From: Cytophagales bacterium
GTDB taxonomy: Bacteria > Bacteroidota > Bacteroidia > Cytophagales > Cyclobacteriaceae
Length of the DNA: 64,000 nucleotides
Direction of reading: 5' to 3'
NCBI GenBank assembly: GCA_020402945.1
Contig: JADBYQ010000006.1
Span: 1-64,000 of the forward strand
Shown: positions 54,226 through 63,345 of the stretch, one piece after another
Layout: every line of letters begins with the position of its first letter
Position numbering within the stretch: position 1 is the stretch's first letter
The notes under the pieces: generated by a model
What the model was told of the DNA's origin: nothing
What the model saw: only the letters and a program-made list of their open reading frames with translations
Database searches by the model: none
Made by a program: the position numbers and the translations under genes

Positions 54226-55821
54226 ATGATATTCTTATTTGGTATGCCTTCCGGTGCGGAGTGGATCATTATTGCGCTCTTCACCCTCGTCCCCACGATT
54301 TTGCTCTCCTTGTTGATTGGCTCTCTCTTTTACAAAAGAAAGCTTTCGAAGAATGAGGAATCCGCCAGAGAAAAAGCAAAATTGATCTTAAAAGAAGCTG
54401 AGTTGCAGGCGGAGAATTTAAAAAAGGACAAAATCATTGAAGCTAAAGACAAGCTCTTTAAAATGAAGCAGGAGTTTGAAGAAGAAGCCAACCGCAAGAA
54501 AAACCAAATCATCAGCAACGAACAAAAGATCAAACAACGCGAAGCACAAATTTCAAAAGAGCTGGAAACGTTGAAAAAGAAAGAGGGCGAGGTGGACGAA
54601 GAAAGACTAAGCCTTGCGCGCCAACACGAGTTAGTAAAAAGCAGAAAAGAAGAGCTCGACAAATTCAACGCGCAGAAAGTGGCAGTATTAGAGGGCATCT
54701 CTAAACTGTCAGCAGATCAGGCGCGAGACCAATTGATTGAATCCATGAAAGAAGAAGCGCAGACCAAGGCGAGTTCTTATATCAAGGAAATCATGGAACA
54801 GGCAAAATTAACAGCTACGAAAGAAGCCAAAAAAATTGTCGTGGAAACCATACAACGCACAGCAACAGAGCATGCGGTAGAAAATTGCGTTTCTATTTTC
54901 AATATCGAAAGTGATGATATCAAAGGAAAAATCATTGGACGTGAAGGTCGAAACATTCGCGCACTTGAGGCCGCTACGGGAGTAGAGTTTATTGTAGATG
55001 ACACACCAGAAGCAATCATCATATCAGGATTTGATCCGGTTAGAAGAGAAATTGCAAGGCTTTCATTACACCGTTTGGTACAAGACGGGCGTATTCACCC
55101 TGCCCGAATTGAAGAGATCGTTGCTAAAACAACGAAGAACATTGAAGACGAAGTATTAGAAATTGGGGAACGTACAGTCATTGATTTAGGCATTCATGGT
55201 CTTGCCCCTGAGCTGATAAAAATGGTCGGCCGTATGCGTTACCGCTCGTCATATGGACAAAATTTATTGCAACACTCCCGCGAGGTAGCGAATCTTTGCG
55301 CGATCATGGCAGCAGAACTTGGCTTGAACGTTAAGCAAGCAAAACGTGCCGGACTTCTACACGATATCGGCAAAGTATGGCCTGAAGAATTAGAAAAGCC
55401 ACATGCTATTGTGGGAATGGAACTGGCCATCAAGTATAAGGAACATCCAATCATCTGCAATGCCATTGGGGCTCATCATGATGAAATTGAGATGACGAGC
55501 ATCATCTCTCCCATCGTTCAATCGTGCGATGCTATCTCTGGCGCCAGACCGGGTGCAAGACGAGAGGTGATGGAGCAATACATCAAGCGTCTAAAAGACC
55601 TGGAAAATGTAGGTTTAAGTTTTGAAGGTGTTGAAAAATGTTATGCCATTCAGGCTGGGCGCGAGTTACGCGTGATGGTCGATGCAGAGAAAGCAACCGA
55701 TGAACGTGCCTCACAACTTAGCTTCGATATCTCGCAAAAGATTGAAAAAGACATGCAGTATCCGGGGCAAATAAAAGTAACGGTGATTAGAGAAATGAGG
55801 AGTGTAGCCTACGCGAAGTAG
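54226..55821 (+). CDS. rny: Ribonuclease Y
   Basis: A 531-residue membrane-anchored endoribonuclease that starts mRNA decay. Domains in order: N-terminal transmembrane segment ([20 protein letters not shown]), long coiled coil (about 45-200), KH domain with [20 protein letters not shown], and HD phosphodiesterase domain with [13 protein letters not shown] and [12 protein letters not shown]. The length is usual. It lies downstream of zapA, likely in the same transcript. No frameshift. Confidence 0.96.
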   Translation: MIFLFGMPSGAEWIIIALFTLVPTILLSLLIGSLFYKRKLSKNEESAREKAKLILKEAELQAENLKKDKIIEAKDKLFKMKQEFEEEANRKKNQIISNEQKIKQREAQISKELETLKKKEGEVDEERLSLARQHELVKSRKEELDKFNAQKVAVLEGISKLSADQARDQLIESMKEEAQTKASSYIKEIMEQAKLTATKEAKKIVVETIQRTATEHAVENCVSIFNIESDDIKGKIIGREGRNIRALEAATGVEFIVDDTPEAIIISGFDPVRREIARLSLHRLVQDGRIHPARIEEIVAKTTKNIEDEVLEIGERTVIDLGIHGLAPELIKMVGRMRYRSSYGQNLLQHSREVANLCAIMAAELGLNVKQAKRAGLLHDIGKVWPEELEKPHAIVGMELAIKYKEHPIICNAIGAHHDEIEMTSIISPIVQSCDAISGARPGARREVMEQYIKRLKDLENVGLSFEGVEKCYAIQAGRELRVMVDAEKATDERASQLSFDISQKIEKDMQYPGQIKVTVIREMRSVAYAK

Positions 55822-55876
55822 TGGCAAATAAAATATGAACTAAAGCATTTCAACTACATTTTTCTTATCTTTAAAA

Positions 55877-57022
55877 GTGATTATCTCAAAAATTAAGCTT
55901 AATAATTGGAAGAACTTTCAAGATGTGGACATCTCGCTCAAGGATAGAGTCTTTGTAGTAGGACCGAATGCTGCTGGCAAAAGCAATTTTCTTGATGCTT
56001 TTCGTTTTCTTAGAGATATTTCAAAACCTGGTGGAGGGTTACAAAAAGCTGTTACTGATCGTGGCGGTATATCGAAAATAAGATGTTTAGCAGCGCGTAG
56101 ATACCCTGATGTAGAACTTGAAATTTCTTTGTCAGAGTTTGGAAGTGATTTGCCAGATTGGAAATATGCGATCGGAATTCGACAAGAATCAAGAGGAAAT
56201 CGATTACCCTATTTATCCTATGAAAGGGTTTGGAAAAATAAGGAGCTTATCGTTGAAAGACCCGACAAAGAGGATAAAAAAGACAATGAACGCCTGACCC
56301 AAACCTATTTAGAGCAGATCAATGCAAATAAAGAATTTAGAGAAATCAACAAGTTTCTGGAGAGCGTTCTTTACCTCCATTTAATTCCCCAACTGCTAAA
56401 ACATCCGTCTTCTTTTACAGGTCCCGATCTTCCAGGCGATCCTTTTGGCAAAGGATTTCTTGAAAGAATCTCGAAAGTAAATGAAAATACGAGAAAGGCT
56501 TGGTTAAAAAGAATTGAAAATGCATTACGTTTTGCTGTCCCTCAACTTAAAGAATTGAACTATACCGAAGAAAGTGGCAAACCACATCTTGAAGCAATAT
56601 ATGATCACTGGCGTCATGGAGCCGGGAAACAACGAGAAGAGCAATTTTCAGACGGTACACTTAGATTGATCGGACTATTCTGGTCTCTGCAAGAGGGCAG
56701 CGGGCTTCTTCTATTGGAAGAGCCAGAACTTTCCCTGAATGGTGCGATAGTTTCAAAAATACCTGCTTTAATCTATAAACTTCAAAAGCAAAGGAAAAAA
56801 CAGATAATTCTCACTTCACATAGTACCGATCTATTGAATGATATCGGAATATCATTGGATGAAATATTACTTTTAGAGCCGAGGGCTGAAGGCACACAAA
56901 TAAAACCAGCAAACAGCTTTCCGGAAATAAAAGCAATGTTAGAAGAAGGAATGACTCCGGGTGCCGCAATTCTGCCAAGAACTAAGCCTAAAAAAATAAA
57001 TCAATTAGCACTCGAATTTTGA
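55877..57022 (+). CDS. AAA family ATPase (AAA_21/RecF-SMC type) of a putative defence pair
   Basis: A 381-residue ABC-type ATPase. Walker A is FVVGPNAAGKSNFLDAF (residues 27-43); the signature-like EEQFSDGTLRLIGLFWSL, Walker B LLLLEEPELSLNG and switch HST in IILTSHSTDLL follow. This is the architecture of OLD, AbiL, PARIS AriA and Gabija-type ATPases. Start is GTG at 55877. It overlaps nothing upstream and is separated by only 1 bp from the downstream TOPRIM-like gene, so both form one operon. Function in phage defence is inferred from the pairing. Confidence 0.8.
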   Translation: MIISKIKLNNWKNFQDVDISLKDRVFVVGPNAAGKSNFLDAFRFLRDISKPGGGLQKAVTDRGGISKIRCLAARRYPDVELEISLSEFGSDLPDWKYAIGIRQESRGNRLPYLSYERVWKNKELIVERPDKEDKKDNERLTQTYLEQINANKEFREINKFLESVLYLHLIPQLLKHPSSFTGPDLPGDPFGKGFLERISKVNENTRKAWLKRIENALRFAVPQLKELNYTEESGKPHLEAIYDHWRHGAGKQREEQFSDGTLRLIGLFWSLQEGSGLLLLEEPELSLNGAIVSKIPALIYKLQKQRKKQIILTSHSTDLLNDIGISLDEILLLEPRAEGTQIKPANSFPEIKAMLEEGMTPGAAILPRTKPKKINQLALEF

Positions 57023-57023
57023 A

Positions 57024-57629
57024 ATGATCACGTTGAATTTTGTCTTTGAAGATGATCTGAGCGAGATGGTCATGCTCAAAATTATTGACCGATTTAAAGA
57101 TAAATTTTACATTGGGAACACTTACAATGGCAATGGTTTTGGCTATATCAAGAAAAATATCAAAGGCTTCAATCAAGCTTCTAAGACGATCCCTTTCTTT
57201 GTTTTAACTGATCTTGACCAGTATGAATGTCCATCAGAGTTAATTAACAATTGGCTCAATGCAATTCCGAAAAATAAGAATCTCATATTTAGAGTAGCGA
57301 TAAGAGAAATTGAGGCTTGGTTATTGGCTGATCGTGTAGGTTTTTCAAAATATTTAGGGGTCAGTATTGTCCATCTGCCTTTGTCTCCAGAATCAGAAAT
57401 GGATGCTAAGAGAAAATTGATTTCAATTGCTGCAAGATCCAGAAATAGATCTATCAAAGAAGATATTACTCCTAAAAACGAGAATGCCCAAGTTGGACCA
57501 AACTACAATGGCCGACTAGGAGAATACGTTTTCAATCACTGGAATATTGATGAGGCCATGCTAAACTGTGAAAGCTTGAAACGGGCAGTTCGATGTCTAG
57601 AGGCTTTCCAACAAACAGCAATCAAATAA
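57024..57629 (+). CDS. TOPRIM-like partner protein of the AAA ATPase
   Basis: A 201-residue protein with a TOPRIM layout: an N-terminal strand carrying an acid (NFVFEDDLSEMVMLKI, Glu9), a DxD motif in FFVLTDLDQYECPS (Asp63, Asp65), and a downstream RVAIREIEAWLLADR. Similar proteins are annotated DUF4276-like or RloB/AbiLii-like and are found next to AAA ATPases. TOPRIM nucleases cut DNA or tRNA; which applies here is unknown. It is coupled to the ATPase (1-bp gap) and ends in a 184-bp intergenic region. Confidence 0.7.
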   Translation: MITLNFVFEDDLSEMVMLKIIDRFKDKFYIGNTYNGNGFGYIKKNIKGFNQASKTIPFFVLTDLDQYECPSELINNWLNAIPKNKNLIFRVAIREIEAWLLADRVGFSKYLGVSIVHLPLSPESEMDAKRKLISIAARSRNRSIKEDITPKNENAQVGPNYNGRLGEYVFNHWNIDEAMLNCESLKRAVRCLEAFQQTAIK

Positions 57630-57701
57630 GAAAAATTAACACTTTTGCTCGGTTCTAATTAGGCTGTTAAATGTTCAAAGTTGATGACGTTTCATTGATG
57701 T

Positions 57702-57737
57702 ATTGCAACGATAACTTTTTTCATTTGCAATATGCAA
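57702..57737. promoter_or_regulatory. Small palindromes upstream of the M20 amidohydrolase gene
   Basis: ATTGCAA (57702-57708) and TTGCAAT (57725-57731) are inverted repeats; a second pair, TTGCA-ATA-TGCAA, spans 57725-57737. GTTAA/TTAAC (57788-57804) follows near the start codon. They might be operator or RNA elements; no consensus promoter was identified. Confidence 0.3.
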
Positions 57738-57813
57738 CACCGTTGGCACATAAACTGATTTCACTTTCACCAATATTTTAGTATTTTGTTAAAATAATCT
57801 TAACTCCAAAACC

Positions 57814-59271
57814 ATGAGATTCTTTTTAGCATTAGCCCTCTTACTAGCTGGCATTTGCGGACAAGCCCAAAACACTCTTAAAGTCAATGGAGAAAAAGAC
57901 AAGCAATTCGCATTGCAAGAATTATCGAAGAAATATCCTGCCTACTCGCAAATTGCCAAACAAATTTGGGGGTATGCAGAGTTAGGTTTTCAGGAAAACA
58001 AAAGCACTACATTATTGCAAGAGACGTTACGGAATGAAGGTTTCTCTATTCAATCAGGTATTGCTGAAATGCCAACTGCCTTTCTGGCATCGTTTGGATC
58101 TGGAAAGCCGGTGATTGGAATCTTAGCGGAGTTTGATGCATTGCCTGGTCTTTCTCAAGACAGTGTACCTGAAAGAAAATCACTTATTGAAGGAAGGGCT
58201 GGACACGCGTGTGGTCATAACCTGTTTGGGACTGCGTCAACAGCGGCCGCCATCACATTGAAAGACTGGCTCACAAAAAATAAAAAATCAGGAACTATTA
58301 AATTGTTTGGAACACCGGCAGAAGAAGGTGGTGGTGCAAAGGTGTATATGGTGCGCGATGGGCTGTTCAAAGATGTTGACGCTGTGTTGCATTGGCATCC
58401 TTCCAACAAAAATGATGCAAGTCCTGAGTCATGCATGGCAATCAAGCAAACCTTATTTAGGTTTTACGGCCGCTCGGCACATGCCGCAGCCGCGCCCGAA
58501 AAAGGCAGATCTGCCTTAGATGCTATAGAGGCCATGAACTATATGACTAACATGATGCGTGAACACGTACCATCGGATGCACGTATACACTATGTAATCA
58601 CAAAAGGAGGAATGGCCGCAAACGTAGTTCCCGATTTTGCAGAAGTTGAATACATGGTGCGACATCCTGATGCACGCGTGCTGGCAGAACTGTGGGATCG
58701 TATTGTTAAGTGTGCCGAGGGGGCAGCCACTGGTACAGAGACTTCGATGAAATATGAAGTCATCTCAGGTTCATTTAATCTCATGCCCAATGAAACGTTA
58801 TCGCATTTAATGTATGACAACTTGAAAAAAGTAGGTGGTGTAAATTACTCAGCCGAGGAGACTGAGTTTGCAAAAAAAATTCAATCAAGTTTTAATTTTA
58901 AGGCACCTGATTTAAATCAAGCACAACAAGTAATGCCTTTTCATCTCGGAGGATTTTTTCCAGCCTCAACAGACGTTGGAGACATCACTTGGGTAGTTCC
59001 TACAGCAGGGCTTGGTGTTGCCGCTTGGATTCCAGGCGTTCCACCTCATTCTTGGCAGGCCGTGGCTACGGGTAGCAATGGAATTGGATTAAAAGCAATG
59101 TCCAATGCTGCAAAAACGTTGACCATGACTGCTATTGATTTATTTAACAATCCTGAATTAGCAGAAAAGGCAAAAAAAGAGTTGCTTGAAAAAACGGGAG
59201 TAGGATTCCAATACAAATCCCTCATCGGAGATCGTAACCCGCCTCTTGATTTTAGAAAGGGGATGCAATAA
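57814..59271 (+). CDS. Secreted M20/AbgB-like amidohydrolase
   Basis: A 485-residue exported metallohydrolase with signal peptide MRFFLALALLLAGICGQAQ. Metal-ligand motifs: GILAEFDALPGLSQD, AGHACGHNLFGTAS (His/Cys), FGTPAEEGGGAKV (Glu-Glu), VLHWHPSNKN, and later PPHSWQAVATG. These are the features of the AbgB/indoleacetyl-amino-acid hydrolase branch of M20, which cleaves acyl-amino-acid or aminobenzoyl-glutamate amides. Substrate unknown. It is probably monocistronic. Confidence 0.87.
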   Translation: MRFFLALALLLAGICGQAQNTLKVNGEKDKQFALQELSKKYPAYSQIAKQIWGYAELGFQENKSTTLLQETLRNEGFSIQSGIAEMPTAFLASFGSGKPVIGILAEFDALPGLSQDSVPERKSLIEGRAGHACGHNLFGTASTAAAITLKDWLTKNKKSGTIKLFGTPAEEGGGAKVYMVRDGLFKDVDAVLHWHPSNKNDASPESCMAIKQTLFRFYGRSAHAAAAPEKGRSALDAIEAMNYMTNMMREHVPSDARIHYVITKGGMAANVVPDFAEVEYMVRHPDARVLAELWDRIVKCAEGAATGTETSMKYEVISGSFNLMPNETLSHLMYDNLKKVGGVNYSAEETEFAKKIQSSFNFKAPDLNQAQQVMPFHLGGFFPASTDVGDITWVVPTAGLGVAAWIPGVPPHSWQAVATGSNGIGLKAMSNAAKTLTMTAIDLFNNPELAEKAKKELLEKTGVGFQYKSLIGDRNPPLDFRKGMQ

Positions 59272-59363
59272 GCAAACAGCCCGGTCACGTTTAATATGCC
59301 TATGACTTAGCTCCCTTTTTCCAGAACATACTTTTTGACGTATCCGTTTTGATTGTTACATTT

Positions 59364-59380
59364 ATACCAAGAATTGGTAT
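59364..59380. promoter_or_regulatory. Palindromic operator before parDE
   Basis: ATACCAA-GAA-TTGGTAT is a perfect inverted repeat with 7-bp arms and a 3-bp spacer, 17 bp before the ParD-like ATG. Antitoxins of the RHH type bind such palindromes to repress their own operon, so this is a strong candidate operator. Confidence 0.7.
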
Positions 59381-59397
59381 ATCAAAAATCCAAAAAT

Positions 59398-59640
59398 ATG
59401 GGTAAAAATACATCCGTGCTACTCGGGGATCATTTTGAAGAATTCGTTGACAGCAAGGTAGCTTCCGGTAAATATAGTTCAGCTAGCGAGGTAATTCGGA
59501 CAGCTTTACGTCTATTAGAATCTGAGGAACAAAAAGTAAACGAACTAAAAAAAGCGCTCACTGTTGGTGAGAAGAGTGGATTTGTCAAAAATTTTGATTC
59601 GAAGGAACATCTAAAAAAGATGCACGATAAATTTCGATGA
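59398..59640 (+). CDS. parD: ParD-like ribbon-helix-helix antitoxin
   Basis: An 80-residue antitoxin: NTSVLLGDHFEEFVDSKVAS and GKYSSASEVIRTALRLLESE are the RHH DNA-binding domain of the ParD/CC2985 type; the acidic-basic C-terminus binds the toxin. The start at ATG 59398 is chosen over the track's 59353 because it leaves the palindromic operator in the promoter. Its stop overlaps the toxin start by 4 bp (ATGA). Confidence 0.88.
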   Translation: MGKNTSVLLGDHFEEFVDSKVASGKYSSASEVIRTALRLLESEEQKVNELKKALTVGEKSGFVKNFDSKEHLKKMHDKFR

Positions 59641-59942
59641 AAAGAAGAGCTTATAAGATTAGTAGCCAAGCGCTAATCGACCTTGAGCAAATCTGGCTGT
59701 ATACATTTAAAAACTGGTCTATTGAACAAGCAGACCGATACTATAATCTACTTATAAATGAGATGGAGTATGTTAGTCAAAACCAAGAGAGCGGAAAATC
59801 AATGAACCATATTAAAAATGGATATAGAGCTTCCAAAGTAAAATCGCATCTTATTTTTTACAAAACTTCAAGCGAATCAGAAATTGAAATAATTAGAATT
59901 TTGCATGAGAGAATGGATATCGAAAACAGATTGAAAGAATAG
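59637..59942 (+). CDS. parE: ParE/RelE-family toxin
   Basis: A 101-residue toxin of the ParE/RelE superfamily. YKISSQALIDLEQIWLYTFK, YNLLINEMEYVSQNQESGKS and RASKVKSHLIFYKTSSESE match the ParE layout, and the C-terminal IIRILHERMDIENRL is the usual motif. ParE relatives poison DNA gyrase. It is translationally coupled to parD. The MFS gene starts 5 bp after its stop. Confidence 0.88.
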   Translation: MKRRAYKISSQALIDLEQIWLYTFKNWSIEQADRYYNLLINEMEYVSQNQESGKSMNHIKNGYRASKVKSHLIFYKTSSESEIEIIRILHERMDIENRLKE

Positions 59943-59946
59943 CACT

Positions 59947-61089
59947 GTGAAACCTTCTTCTATATCTCCCTCGCGCATCGCTGTAAAACTGATTTTCTTC
60001 ATCAACGGATTTGTTCACGCCAATCTGGCTGCCCGCTTTCCCAGGGTTCAGGAGCTATTTGACATTGATAACGGAACGCTTGGCTTCGTGCTGCTATCCT
60101 CATCCGTTGGAGCTTTGTTAGCGATGCCATTTACTGGCTGGCTCATAATTCGAAATGGAAGTAGGCGCATCACCATCTTCTCAATATTCCTTTACTGCAT
60201 ATTCGTTCCTTTGGTTCCCCTCATGCCCGGACTGGCTGGACTAGTTGTATTATTTTTCATCATGGGCTTGACGGCAGGTATGCTGGATGTTTCAATGAAC
60301 TCGCAGGCAGTGATGGTAGAGAAGATTCACCAAAAACCAATCATGACTTCGTTCCACGCACTTTTTAGTATAGGCATGGTGGCCGGAGCTTTTTGTGGAG
60401 CTCTATTTGTAAAATTAGAAACCACTCTTTTTGTTCATTTTGCTGTCATTGTGGGTATGAGTGTTGCAGCGGCAGCATGGGCACGTTATCATTTAATTCA
60501 CGATAAGCCAAAAGAAAAAGAAGTAGACGGCCCAGCTTTTCGCCTGCCCAACGCTGCAATGGTAAGCATCGGAGTGATTGCCTTTTGTTGCATGTTGGGG
60601 GAAGGAGCAATGGCTGACTGGAGTACAAACTACATGGAGAATATTGCCATGGCCTCTCCTGCCCTTGCTCCTCTTGGTCTATCTGCATTTGCATTAGCCA
60701 TGACAATTGGTCGGTTTTTTGGTGATGGCGCGCGTTTGAAATTTGGTGATCGTAAACTGATGGTGATGTGCGGACTCATTTCCACTATGGGTATTGCGCT
60801 TACTTTGCTTTTTAACAATCCTTATTCAGTCATTGCCGGACTATTTATCATCGGTATTGGCCTCTCATCGATTGTCCCAATCGCGTATAGCATTGCAGGT
60901 AACTCAAAAAATCTACCTCCCGGTGTTGGTCTTGCTATGGTTACCACTGTTGGCTATTCAGGTTTCTTGTTCGGGCCTCCCATCATTGGTCTACTGGCCA
61001 ATTGGCAATCTCTGCGAATTGCACTCATGGTTGTTGCTTTTCTCTTTGTCATCATGACCATTTTAAGCGCGAGGTATAAATCAGCCTAA
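59947..61089 (+). CDS. MFS transporter (sugar/fucose-permease-like branch)
   Basis: A 380-residue, twelve-helix major facilitator protein. Segments such as LIFFINGFVHANLAARFPRV, GFVLLSSSVGALLAMPFTGW and LDVSMNSQAVMVE fit the branch that includes fucose permease-like and YbjJ-type proteins. Start is GTG at 59947, 4 bp after the ParE stop, so part of the ParDE transcript may extend into it. Substrate unknown. Confidence 0.85.
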   Translation: MKPSSISPSRIAVKLIFFINGFVHANLAARFPRVQELFDIDNGTLGFVLLSSSVGALLAMPFTGWLIIRNGSRRITIFSIFLYCIFVPLVPLMPGLAGLVVLFFIMGLTAGMLDVSMNSQAVMVEKIHQKPIMTSFHALFSIGMVAGAFCGALFVKLETTLFVHFAVIVGMSVAAAAWARYHLIHDKPKEKEVDGPAFRLPNAAMVSIGVIAFCCMLGEGAMADWSTNYMENIAMASPALAPLGLSAFALAMTIGRFFGDGARLKFGDRKLMVMCGLISTMGIALTLLFNNPYSVIAGLFIIGIGLSSIVPIAYSIAGNSKNLPPGVGLAMVTTVGYSGFLFGPPIIGLLANWQSLRIALMVVAFLFVIMTILSARYKSA

Positions 61090-61105
61090 TGCTTATTTTT
61101 GTTTG

Positions 61106-61390
61106 ATGGATATAAAACAAATTGAGAATGGCTCGAAAGGTGCCTTCGTGATCGATGTAGGTAGTGAGCGCTTGGCTGAAATGACCTATTCTAAAGCCGG
61201 AGAAAAAATAATCATCATTGATCATACGGATGTATCCGATAAGCTCCGTGGACAAGGAGCCGGTAAACAACTAGTTCTTAAAGCTGTCGAGCATGCACGA
61301 ATGAATCATATAAAAATTCTACCGCTGTGCCCCTTTGCGCGATCGGTCTTTGACAAATCTCCAGAACTGTCTGACGTGTTGAATACATAG
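61106..61390 (+). CDS. Small GNAT-fold N-acetyltransferase (Acetyltransf_CG type)
   Basis: A 94-residue protein (ATG at 61106; the track start is a preceding TTG). MTYSKAGEKIIIIDHTDVSD is the family's beta-strand block, LRGQGAGKQLVLKAVEHA the acetyl-CoA loop (RGQGAG), and LPLCPFARSVFDKSPE the characteristic C-terminal motif. These small GNATs (YjdJ-like) have uncertain substrates. It lies 16 bp after the MFS gene and 3 bp before the hydrolase. Confidence 0.85.
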   Translation: MDIKQIENGSKGAFVIDVGSERLAEMTYSKAGEKIIIIDHTDVSDKLRGQGAGKQLVLKAVEHARMNHIKILPLCPFARSVFDKSPELSDVLNT

Positions 61391-61393
61391 CAC

Positions 61394-62362
61394 ATGCCTC
61401 TCATCGAAAACTCATCGTACAAAAAACCATTCTACTATTGGAACGGACATTGGGAAACAATTATACCCAGTATGTTTCGCAAAATTGAGGGAGTAGCTTA
61501 TCAACGTGAACGGTTGGAATTGAGCGATGGAGATTTTGTTGACTTAGATTGTCTCAACCAGGATAGTTCGAAACTTGCCATTATTACCCACGGCCTTGAA
61601 GGAAACAGCGATCGGCACTATGCAAAGGGAATGGCAAAGCATTTTTTTCAAAATGGATGGAATGCAATCGCCTGGAATTGTCGAGGGTGTAGCGGTGACA
61701 TTAACCGCCTACCCAGATTTTATCACCATGGAGCGACAGAAGATCTTGCAGCCGTTGTTCAACATGCGCTTGATAGCAATCGTTACAAGACTATTGTTCT
61801 TATCGGTTTTAGTATGGGTGGAAGTATGACATTGAAATACCTGGGTGAACGGGGAATAGCAGTAAATCCAACTGTAAAGACGGGAGTCGTATTCTCTGTT
61901 CCCTGTGACTTGGGAGCAAGCGCGAGCGAGTTGGACAAACCGTCCAGAAAATTCTATCTAAATCGTTTTTTAAAGAAACTAAGTGTCAAGATCAAAGAAA
62001 AATCTAAGCGCTTCCCAAAATTGATAAATGCGGAAGGCTTCGACCAGATTAAATCATTTCGGGAGTTCGACAATCGGTACACCGCGCCTTTGCATGGATT
62101 CAAAAATGCAGATGATTTTTATGAAAGAGCCTCGTGCGGTCCTTACCTACCAACGATTCAAAAACCAGTACTCATTGTAAATGCATGGAGCGACCCTTTC
62201 CTCCCTACTAGCTGCTATCCCGCTGACTTTGCTAAATCACACCAATATGTGTACCTGGAAACTCCTAAGTATGGAGGCCATACCGCCTTTTCATTGGCCG
62301 GCAAAAAAGAGAACTGGATGGAACTACGAGCATTAGAATTTGTCAATCACAACAGCGAATGA
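61394..62362 (+). CDS. YheT-like alpha/beta hydrolase
   Basis: A 322-residue alpha/beta hydrolase. IITHGLEGNSDRHYAKGMA is the oxyanion region, WNCRGCSGDINRLPRFYHHG is typical of the YheT/UPF0017 esterases, the nucleophile elbow is IGFSMGGSMTLKYLGE, and the late acid and His are in NAWSDPFLPTSCYP and YGGHTAFS. Likely an intracellular esterase of unknown substrate. The stop overlaps the cytochrome gene start by 4 bp. Confidence 0.87.
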   Translation: MPLIENSSYKKPFYYWNGHWETIIPSMFRKIEGVAYQRERLELSDGDFVDLDCLNQDSSKLAIITHGLEGNSDRHYAKGMAKHFFQNGWNAIAWNCRGCSGDINRLPRFYHHGATEDLAAVVQHALDSNRYKTIVLIGFSMGGSMTLKYLGERGIAVNPTVKTGVVFSVPCDLGASASELDKPSRKFYLNRFLKKLSVKIKEKSKRFPKLINAEGFDQIKSFREFDNRYTAPLHGFKNADDFYERASCGPYLPTIQKPVLIVNAWSDPFLPTSCYPADFAKSHQYVYLETPKYGGHTAFSLAGKKENWMELRALEFVNHNSE

Positions 62363-63273
62363 GAGTAGTCGGTCAACCATCCTTCTTTCTTGTGGTATTT
62401 GCTCTTTCATGCACGCCTGTAAAAAAAGAGAATATTACGACTCGCATTGATTCGCTATGGCATGCTCCTGACACCGCAAACATTCCCAACGACCTCACTC
62501 GTTATGGGAGGAAGTTAATCGCCAACACCTCTTTTTATCTCGGCCCTAAAGGGATTGTGGATTCTATTTCTAACGGAATGAATTGTCAGAATTGCCATTT
62601 GGATGCCGGTACCAGACCGTATGGAAACAATTTTGGATCAGTCGCATCACTCTACCCAAAATTCCGTGCACGATCTGGTGGAGCAGAAAGCGTTGAGAAA
62701 AGAGTGAATGATTGCATTCAACGTAGCCTGAACGGCAAGCCACTTGATTCTCTTTCAAAAGAGATGCGTGCGTTGGTGGCATATATTACATGGGTCGGTC
62801 ACGAAGTGCCAAAGGGAACGAAGGCAAAAGGATCCGGACTTATTGAAATAAAATTTCTAAACAGATCGGCTGATCCCGTAAGGGGAAAAAAACTTTATGA
62901 AACTCAATGCCGGGTATGTCATCAGAAAAATGGACAAGGGATGATAGCTAGTAATGAAAAAAGTTATGTCTATCCACCTCTTTGGGGTACACATAGCTTC
63001 AATACAGGAGCTGGTTTATTCCGGATTTCAAACTTCGCAAAATACATTCGCGCCAATATGCCACAAGGCGCTACTTATGATAATCCCATACTAACAGAAG
63101 AAGAATCCTGGGATATAGCTGCTTTTGTTGTGTCTATGCCTCGTCCAAAAAAGAATTTTAAGAGCGATTGGCCTAGAATTGAAACCAAGCCATTTGATCA
63201 TCCTTTTGGGCCCTATGCTGACACGCTCAGCGAAACTAGCCATAAATATGGGCCTTGGAAAAACTCCAAATAA
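62359..63273 (+). CDS. Diheme c-type cytochrome, TsdA-like lipoprotein
   Basis: A 304-residue lipoprotein (signal VVFALSC). Two haem motifs are present: CQNCH in SNGMNCQNCHLDAGTRPYG and CRVCH in YETQCRVCHQKNGQGM. The first domain with its FRARSGGAESVEKRVNDCIQ is like thiosulfate dehydrogenase TsdA/SoxA-type cytochromes; the second is a normal class I cytochrome ending in IRANMPQGATYDNPILTEEE with a Met ligand. TsdA activity (thiosulfate to tetrathionate) is an inference. It is coupled to the hydrolase gene by ATGA. Confidence 0.82.
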   Translation: MRVVGQPSFFLVVFALSCTPVKKENITTRIDSLWHAPDTANIPNDLTRYGRKLIANTSFYLGPKGIVDSISNGMNCQNCHLDAGTRPYGNNFGSVASLYPKFRARSGGAESVEKRVNDCIQRSLNGKPLDSLSKEMRALVAYITWVGHEVPKGTKAKGSGLIEIKFLNRSADPVRGKKLYETQCRVCHQKNGQGMIASNEKSYVYPPLWGTHSFNTGAGLFRISNFAKYIRANMPQGATYDNPILTEEESWDIAAFVVSMPRPKKNFKSDWPRIETKPFDHPFGPYADTLSETSHKYGPWKNSK

Positions 63274-63345
63274 TAGCAGGACAAAACGATCTAAACTTCG
63301 ACTATTTTTGTTTCATCAATGTGCTCCTGATAGGATGCTACAAAG

